A stretch of DNA of 64,000 nt from Cristatella mucedo (lineage: Eukaryota; Bryozoa; Phylactolaemata; Cristatellidae), in assembly GCA_009760855.2 (NCBI GenBank), contig WPIO01000011.1, positions 1,781,001-1,845,000 on the forward strand, written 5' to 3'. Below the pieces are notes generated by a model that was given only the letters and a program-made list of their open reading frames with translations, made no database searches and was not told the origin of the DNA. Shown one piece after another: positions 57,220-64,000 of this stretch (position 1 is the stretch's first letter; the number at the start of each line of letters is the position of its first letter). A program made the position numbers and the translations under genes.

Positions 57220-57250
57220 GTATATATGTATTGTGTGTGTGTGTGTGTAA
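57163..57250. repeat. (TA)n and (GT)n microsatellites
   Basis: TA runs with ATG interruptions, then GTGTGT. Confidence 0.96.
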
Positions 57251-59110
57251 ATATGTACATATATTTACATTTAAACCTTTAGTACTTTATATATACCTTA
57301 CGTATTTATAAGCCTCTTCTGGGGAGTATAAATAAAGAGTATATCACTAGCTGCTAAAGCATCAAAGCAACGGGTGCAGATTTTATGTCCGTTTGCAGCT
57401 CGATCTAGGTACAAAAAGGAACGATCTTTCTAGACACCTTAGCTAGAAACGCGCCTCCAAAATTTAGATTTAATGACCAAATTATTCCGAACAGTTCGCT
57501 ACTGATAATTTTGCCACAGTTACCCTTGCTTTAGTGTGGTCTTCAAAAATCTTGAAAGAAGTTCACGATTCTTTCTCGGGCCAATACGACATTCGGTTGA
57601 CCTTGCCCAAACACCGGCCCAGCCACAAAAACTCGAAGGAAGCACGCTAAAACCATTAGCAAGTAGCGCAGTGCTTGCAAAAAATCGCGAGCACGCGATG
57701 TTCAATTGTTGTCCTCCCAGCCACAGCTCGCAGCATGAGTTGTGGCTGGGAGGGAGTGAAGGGTAGGAGGGAACGCGGGGAGAGCAGTTGTGTTGTTGTT
57801 TGGGGAGCGCTGTAGACACCTGCGAAAATACACGTCGTTGTAAGCCTGCTTCGGTGTTCTGCCTGCTTCCGCGTACGTGCTTAGTTGGGAGAGCATTACT
57901 AATCTACGCGCCCATAAAAAATGACGGGCGTCGAAGCGGTGCCCATCAGACCTCTTGATCTCATCAGCTGGTGTTACCGCTGTGTATCCCTTGCGGCACG
58001 CCAGCGGCTGTCCAACGCATATCCAATTGCTCGTAGACAGAGCTCAATGTAAAATTGAACCTTTAAGACTTCGCGGAACCTTTAGAGATTGCTTAGAACC
58101 TCCTAGATCGCTCTGGAGGCGATCAGCCTAGAGGTAAGGCGCTTGCACTTTACGACCCAGGTCATGGGCTCGAGTCCAGCGGCTGGCTAGGCTTTATTGC
58201 CCTTTATTGTGTTACAAACGTGGTGCGGCTTCCGCATCCGGTCAGAACTAGGCTGCAAACACAGCGCTCGTAGCAGTGCTAGTCTCAGCCGACACGCGAC
58301 CGAAACCGGCGACGCCTGAACCGTGTGGCACGGCTAGTTATTTGTAGGTGCTGCACCGATGCACGACGGTTTATGCCGATGAAATAAATGATCAACGAAT
58401 ACTGTTGACGCGTGAACCTTGCCTCACGGCTAGCGACTTTTAGGTGCGGCGCCACTCCAAAAAAGGCATGCCGATAGTAGCAGAAATACGGCAGCGAAGA
58501 CTATCGCTAATATCTTAACATATCAAGTACATATCCATAATGTAGGAAAGTCCATTTGACAGCAGCGCCGGGTTACAGGCGTTCAACAGAGGCCAAGTAG
58601 TAAACTAACGACTAGGTGACCTAGAGCTCAAGTCAGCTCCACGAGCCTGCGTCACGAGTCTCGAATCCTGACAGCAGCCCGCTCGTCACTGGGCGCCAGC
58701 TTTTTGTAGACAGGCCTCGGCAATAAACTATCGTATAATCGCATAAACGAGAATAATAACTAACCTCCACAGTTCGGTTGGTTTAGCCGGCGTCGCCGTA
58801 ACTATTACAAGCGATGATGGTAGCCGTTATGGCTCTTTCGCAGCTGCATAAACGAGGCGCACTAAATCCTTGACCTTGACCTTTACTTTCTCCCTTGCCT
58901 CGCTACCTCGCTCTGTACTCGCGCCAGAATAAGCAAGTCCCCGCCCACCAATTGGCGCTTCTCCACCCCCCAAAAGGTGCGAGGTCATGATGAATCATCT
59001 CTTACTAGCTCTTTGACGAGCATAACCCCAATTCTAATTTGGGCCGACATTTAATTTTAAATTTGATTTTCTTGCATTATATTGCAATGTAAATACCTTA
59101 CACTTAATCG
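57251..59110. other. Intronic DNA with one tRNA-like SINE head
   Basis: About 58110-58200 on + reads GATCAGCCTAGAGGTAAGGC, GGTCATGGGCTCGAGTCC: a tRNA-like head without a clear body. A hairpin (57714-57752) is present. A 43-codon frame at 57921-58052 reads like protein but has no partner exon. Confidence 0.4.
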
Positions 59111-59114
59111 AATA

Positions 59115-59925
59115 ACTTTAATACTAATATATTTGTATAGCGCCCTCAGATGACTGAATCTCTCTCAAGGCACTTTACAGATACTGCAAAGAAAGCATTA
59201 AAAAATGTTTGGCGGTAACATCCGCAAGCAGCAGGCAGGCATAGTGAGTGTAAGCAGGTACATGCACACGGAGGACGAATCGCAAAGACCCACCAAATGC
59301 TGTAATAAACAGGTACATTTTAAGCTTCTTTTTAAATGTCATGTCAGGGGATGTTGTGACGTGCGTCGGTAGTGAGTTCCAGGCTTTGGGAGCGTAGGAA
59401 CTAAAGGCACGGTCTCCAACGGTTTTGAGGTTCGTAGGAGGTACGGCTAAAGGATTCGAGTCAGAACAGCGAGTTGTACGATTCTTCTTCTGGTGGGGGA
59501 GTAGTTCTGATAGGTAGGCTAGAGCCAGAGAATGAAGTGACCTAAAAGTAAGTGACAGAACCTTGAAGTCGATGTGCTGCTTGATTGGAAGCCAGTGCAG
59601 GTCGGCGAGAAGTGGTGTGATGTGGCAATTGCTACACTCACGACAGACGAGCCTAGCTGTAGAGTTTTGCACCAGCTGCAATCGCCTGATCGCACATGCC
59701 GGTAGGCCAGTAAGCAGTGAGTTGCAGAAGTCGAGACGCGATGTCACAAATGCATGGACCAACTTGGACGTGGTATCCTTATCTAAACAAGCCCGAATTT
59801 TAGCAATGTTATGAAGCTGAAAATAGGCAGATTTGACTGTTGAGCTGATATGGTCGTCTAATGAGAGGTCGCTTTGGAATGTGACACCACGTGTTGCACC
59901 AGCTGTAAGAGCCTGAGTGCACAAT
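59115..59925 (-). mobile_element. Family B retrotransposon, 3' portion with long ORF
   Basis: On -, 249 codons are open (59175-59924): GVTFQSDLSLDDHISS, LDFCNSLLTGLPACAIRRLQ, LHWLPIKQHIDFKVLSLTFR, YAPKAWNSLPTHVTTSPDMT. The stem-loop tail follows at 59125-59190. Confidence 0.85.
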
Positions 59926-60180
59926 CAAGGAGACCAGCAAGCAGTGAGTTACAGAAGTCGAGACGGGATGTCACAAATGCATGGGCCAATTTGGATTTAG
60001 TATCCCTGTCTAAGAAAGCCCGAATTTTGGCAATGCTAGGTAGCTGAAAGTAGGCAGACTTGATCGTGGAGCTGATGTGGTCGTCAAATGAAAGGTCACT
60101 TTAGAACAGGACACCTAGATCGCGTGCAGATTCAACATGAGATTTGCTGGTGGAGCCGATTTTGAGGGTCGGGTTTCCTG
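59926..60180 (-). mobile_element. Second family B fragment, same orientation
   Basis: CTGAGTGCACAATCAAGGAG, ACCAGCAAGCAGTGAGTTAC and TGATCGTGGAGCTGATGTGG repeat part of the neighbouring copy, so a partial tandem or a second insertion is joined here. Confidence 0.75.
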
Positions 60181-60588
60181 TGGCTGATTAATTTACGCAT
60201 AAACATCCGTTATCGGATAGTCAAACGTTATGCAACGAAGGAAGACAGTGATTTGTGCTAAAATTGTAAAATTGGTCCCAGTTCAAAGGGCTCAAGCTGC
60301 TAAGATGCCGTAGCCACCATTTAAAAAAAAAGCCGCCTTCTCTCGTTAGCTGGCCCGAGAAGAGTTAGCGCATGCCATTATGCAGTGATGCATTATTGTG
60401 TAACATTTTGGCGTAAGCGTTATGTAATAATCATCAATCTCAATCGTGTTTTGAGTCACTAACTAACAAACATAGCTTAAGTGTTGATACCTTGTACGGT
60501 TCGTCACAAATTGGTGACCTGGTGACCTGGCTGTCCGCTCGACCTCCGCCTCAAAAGCAATCGACGAAGGACTTAGGTGTCTTTACAG

Positions 60589-60880
60589 CGAGTATTATAT
60601 GACGTCAGCAAAGTGGGTGGACAGCGGCAATTTCTTTGTCTCGTGGCTGAGACGAGACTACAAGCACGCTGTCCACGTCATCTGCGAAGCTGAGACGGCG
60701 AAGTGCTCGCAGGTCTGGTTCGCCGAGTATAGCAACGACGAGGGCCAGCTTTGCTCCAGCACGTCGCCTCCGATCTTTGCCTCCAAGGGAAGTCAGCCGA
60801 CATATTTCTTCCTGTCCTTCACCCGTAGCAGCAGCGACGGAAACTTTTACAAGCACATCCGGAAATACGACAGCTCAAAG
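60589..60880 (+). CDS. DPP6/DPP10-like: DPP6/DPP10-like protein, propeller exon (EYYMTSAKW)
   Basis: It enters in phase 2 after TTTACAG with one base, then EYYMTSAKWVDSGNFFVSWL, RRDYKHAVHVICEAETAKCS, and SPPIFASKGSQPTYFFLSF. DPP10 has REYYITMVKW...VVRWLNRAQNISILTVCE...EEPVFSRDGSKFF, so the match is clear along the whole exon. It ends in phase 0 at AAG|GTACGA. Cys residues in ICEAETAKC match the family's disulfide pair in this blade. Confidence 0.92.
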
Positions 60881-60934
60881 GTACGACCTTACAGGCGACC
60901 CACTAGCGCAGGTAATCGTCTACTGCTAATCATC

Positions 60935-61092
60935 TAGCGGATTTAACGTGCCTCATTTGCATAGCGGCAGAAGAGCTTTAAAGGCTATCAGCACTGCATT
61001 CAGTGGGAAATAAAGGGTTGCCCGCTGCAGGACTGGAACCCACGTGACCTCGGTCGTGAAGAGCAAGCACCCTACGCCTGGGCTAACACCCG
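60935..61092 (-). mobile_element. SINE-1 copy
   Basis: On -: GTGGGTTCCAGTCCTGCAG, body GATAGCCTTTAAAGCTCTTC, end ACGTTAAATCCGC. It starts 55 bp after the preceding exon's donor. Confidence 0.8.
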
Positions 61093-61199
61093 GGGACTAC
61101 GCCTCGCTTCACGCTAAACGAAGGCATTTTTTTAACCTTTATCGTAAAGATATCGCTATTTTTCGCAGAGGAAGCCATCAATCCTTGGCACTACGTTTC

Positions 61200-62220
61200 T
61201 CACCGTAGCCTATTTAATTTGATCGGATAATCCCGAGTTTTCTCCCGCGCTTTTTTCAGCCTGCCCCTTGAAGAGTTCTGACCCTGAGATTCTTCGATCG
61301 GGACGCACGCGGGGTCCACAAATGTTGTCCGCCAAAGCTCGCAGTCGGAGCGGACCGCGAGGTTCGACATAACGAGCAAGCCTCCCTCCCGGCGGCGGCG
61401 GCCGCGACTGGGTAGCATCCTATAGCGAGCGGCGTTCCACCGCCGCAGTGCGTAGCGCCGAGACAGATTCGAATGAGCGCCGCCGCCGCCGCCGTCGTTT
61501 CCGGCATCATATCCTGGCTGAATTTCGGCGGCGGCGGCGGTTCTTTGCGAGGCGAGAAGATGGCGTTTATACGAACGCCCTGTCGAACGAATGATTTCCG
61601 GCTCTGGCGCTCGCCAGCTTTCCAGCGCCGGTTGACCGCGCCAATTCCGCAGGCTTCCGCCGTTTTGCATGCAATCGGCTGCTCGTGTAGTCGTAAGTTG
61701 GCGAACACGATGGGGCGACATTGATCGAGGGAAGAAAAAGTAAGATTGAGAAAAAGAAAAAGAATGGCGAGCTTCGAGAAACGTCGGCTTTTCCGTCGCT
61801 ACGCATGTCGGCTTTAAAAGGGCGCCAGTATCAGAGTATCCACGTGACACCTGTCAGCTACGCCGGAGTAAAATAGAACTCCTCCAGACTAGCAGTAGCG
61901 TTAGTGCAGAGCCCGACTGATAAAGCTAAGAACGATAGAGTTCGCTTGCGTGCACCTCGGTCTGCCGACCTGACAATCCAGCCACCCGTCCAGTAAACGC
62001 TACCGAGGTACTCTGCGCCGCCTAAGAGGCCACCGTTTTTAGCCTTATCAATGTCATCGATCAGTGTAGCTCTGAATGCACGCACATACGTACGTCTCTT
62101 GAACGTGCGTCGCGGCAGATTCGAAAACTGGCGCTGACCAATGGGAGGAGGGCCGGCGCTGACCAATGGGAGGAGAGCCGGCGCTGACCAATGGGAGGAG
62201 GACTGGCGCGATGGACGCAC
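61200..62220. promoter_or_regulatory. Intronic CpG-rich, promoter-like block
   Basis: GC/CpG-rich DNA with (GCC)n patches (61466-61500, 61526-61540), an AAGATGGCG (YY1-type) motif at 61558 and three CCAAT boxes at 62138, 62163 and 62188, exactly 25 bp apart. On -, two frames (61858-62220 and 61200-61850) are open through most of it. I infer a possible promoter inside the DPP-like gene, for an antisense or alternative transcript. Confidence 0.4.
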
Positions 62221-63303
62221 AGGCGAATGGCAAAGCGCTCTCTCTCCTAATTGAAATGTATATACTTTATTGGTAAAGGACCAAAAATGAAAAAACTACC
62301 AAAAGTGAGAAAATAGAAAACTTTGATTGCAACGAATGCTTGACGAAAGAGAGCAAAGTATGTAGAGTATCTACGCTTAGCTACGGCTGACGGCAGCGAT
62401 AGAAAACGGCGGAGAAAGCCGCTCGGCGTAACGCGTCGAAACTCGATGAAAGCTTGATTTTCGTCAAGCTCAACAGCAGATGTCCACACCACGTCAGAAG
62501 GTGTCAGCAGACGCCCAGACTCATCTTTTCAAAGCGAATTTAAACTTTTAGGCGACTTTCCACGGTTGTACACTAGTGGCTCATCATATTATCGAGATGC
62601 GGTTTCTCTCACGCCTGCGTAATTTTTAAAACTAAGATAAATAATTTAAGCTTGAGATTTCTATATCATTGAATAAAAATTTCATGCTAAACCCAAACAA
62701 GAAGAGTTTCGCGATCAATAATACGCGAACGGCTCTCAGTTCGTACTAAATTCCAATTGACCGCGGATTTCTACAAAGTACTAACACATGAATCGTTCCA
62801 ATAATGGACGCGATTTATGCCTCAGAGGTTCATTTTTCAGACATGTGGATTTTTACTTTATTTATTATTGTTAGTTAATCTTCTATTTACCATTAAGTTA
62901 AGCGTAGGCAGTTTTTCTAGCTCTTTTGAGAGAGGACGCGCAAACTCGACTGTATATATATATATATACTCGGAGCGTCACAAAGTCATCGGCCGTTATT
63001 TAATGTCTGGTTTCACCTTCGATCCCGTCCTCTTGCGATCCAGAGTCACTGCGTGATATTTTCTAGCAGTAAGCATGTAGGTCCCACGACTTTGAGTCTG
63101 CCTAGTCATACAATTCGCAGCTCCTCAGTTCTCAAATAGCTTGTTGGACAATTAAATAACTTGCTGGCCGATATGGATTTCTTGAAAATAGTCTAGTGCC
63201 ATGCGCGCGTACCTCTTGGGTCTTGGAGTCATGGAAAGCCTCAACAGTGCTTGCTGCAATTTGTTAACAGTTTTGTTGTATGCAGTGTTGCTTTTGTCTG
63301 CAG
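62221..63303 (+). other. Rest of the intron before the 63304 exon
   Basis: AT-rich unique DNA with a short (TA)n at 62953. It ends TTTGTCTGCAG. Confidence 0.6.
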
Positions 63304-63428
63304 GGCAGCACTACTGAAATTACGACAGGTGCTCACGACGACATTGCGATATTGGCCTACGATATAAAAACCGGCTTTCTCTTTTACCTCAGCACAGGCG
63401 GCGACCCTAGAGACAGACAACTATTCAG
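63304..63428 (+). CDS. DPP6/DPP10-like: DPP6/DPP10-like protein, propeller exon (LAYD...YFLST)
   Basis: Phase 0 entry; GSTTEITTGAHDDIAILAYD, IKTGFLFYLSTGGDPRDRQL, F plus two bases (AG). DPP6 has [36 protein letters not shown]. The exon is followed by GCAAGA, not GT, so a GC donor is proposed; the next exon supplies the third base. Confidence 0.9.
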
Positions 63429-63637
63429 GCAAGAATTAAACTCACACTTTACTGCGAAGAATCTGATAAGGAGACCGTTAGGCTATCAATGTCCTACTAT
63501 TACTGCACTCGGCGGAACAACTGCCAGCCCAATACCTACATAATTAGCGCAACTATCTTCAAATTGTACGACTGGAGAATGTACGTCAGTGCAATCCACT
63601 TGGTCTGTGCTTTTTGGAAATCGCTCTTACTCTTCAG

Positions 63638-63859
63638 GGTGAGCGACGACGGAGCGGCGCAGCCGACGTGCGTCTCTTGTGAAATACGTGGCTGCGAATA
63701 CGTGGACGCTGCGTTCAGCGATGACGGTGCCTTCTATTTGCTATCGTGCTTAGGACCTGGTGTACCCAAGCACGTCCTTCGGAGCACGTACAACCAGAGC
63801 AGCGGTTCGTGGCCCGAGCGTGCGACGAGGCTATGCGCGCCACCCGCCTCGGTATCGCG
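63638..63859 (+). CDS. DPP6/DPP10-like: DPP6/DPP10-like protein, last exon in the window
   Basis: It follows CTCTTCAG; one base completes Arg, then VSDDGAAQPTCVSCEIRGCE, YVDAAFSDDGAFYLLSCLGP, GVPKHVLRSTYN. It matches DPP6 RQCLSCDL...CTYFSASFS...FFLLKCEGPGVP, including four Cys. The 3' border is uncertain: GT dinucleotides at 63852 and 63860 both lie before the in-frame stop at 63861. The gene continues beyond the window into the hydrolase domain. Confidence 0.88.
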
Positions 63860-64000
63860 GTAACCACCGAGAATGCAGCAGGTAACGGGGTGACATGAGA
63901 TAGCATCTGAGACCTGCAGCAAAATGAGCATAGAGAGGCGATCGTTTAAAACCGACGTGCTAGCAGCCGTCAGTTTTACGATGCGCTGTCCCAGCGGTGC
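63860..64000 (+). other. Start of the next DPP-like intron
   Basis: No coding match; the window ends inside the gene. Confidence 0.6.

Larger units (their letters stand above)
50832..60588 (+). other. DPP-like gene: intron(s) containing a missing propeller exon
   Basis: Family alignment requires about 30-45 residues between HYPK (exon 8, phase 0 exit) and EYYMTSAKW (60589, phase 2 entry). Only one weak candidate (51437-51496) is seen. The interval is mostly transposable elements; the missing coding part may be short, diverged or split. Confidence 0.7.

Overview
This window is animal nuclear DNA. It has two spliced protein-coding genes on the + strand, both readable across introns with matching reading phase, and polymerase III-type U6 snRNA genes. 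The rest is non-LTR (CR1/L2-like) retrotransposon pieces, tRNA-derived SINEs and very long simple-sequence tracts. The gene families (voltage-gated proton channel; DPP6/DPP10-type dipeptidyl-peptidase-like protein) point to a metazoan. I cannot name the species or phylum from the sequence.

Layout. 1-8.2 kb: three copies of a duplicated segment, each with a full U6 snRNA gene and its upstream promoter; two are on - and one is inverted. 8.2-11.6 kb: decayed repeats. 11.8-20.6 kb: HVCN1 (Hv1 proton channel), CpG-rich upstream, with the whole protein in two coding exons (14112-14793 and 19863-20179) separated by a 5 kb intron. That intron holds a 28-bp minisatellite, GA tracts and one copy of an odd telomere-like element. 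20.6-26 kb: intergenic, with very long TC/GA tracts. 26.2-30.4 kb: a CpG-island-like block with one unassigned first-exon candidate (27498-27584) and a long AGACAG array. 32.8 kb to the window end: a type II membrane protein of the DPP6/DPP10/DPP4 (S9B) family. I can place a first exon, the transmembrane exon and nine further exons of the beta-propeller by homology and phase. One propeller segment (between 50832 and 60588) is only tentatively placed, and the C-terminal alpha/beta-hydrolase part lies beyond the window.

The introns of the DPP-like gene hold at least two retrotransposon families: A with a (TTACA)n tail, and B with an (ATT)n tail preceded by a stem-loop. There are also SINEs, one kind of which ends in the tail of family B. 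Two family-A copies sit inside older family-B copies.

Most worth a second look: (1) a repeat family at about 17.93-18.70 kb and 54.53-55.44 kb that combines a degenerate TTTAGGG array, a conserved GC-rich body, a 130-bp palindrome around (TA)n and GGACATT/C-run ends; (2) more than a dozen unrelated, near-perfect short palindromes scattered over the window; (3) Hv1 lacking one of the two zinc-binding histidines; (4) a Glu-to-Asp change in the DPP double-Glu motif at a splice junction; (5) a GC-AG intron; (6) an intronic promoter-like block with three CCAAT boxes exactly 25 bp apart.
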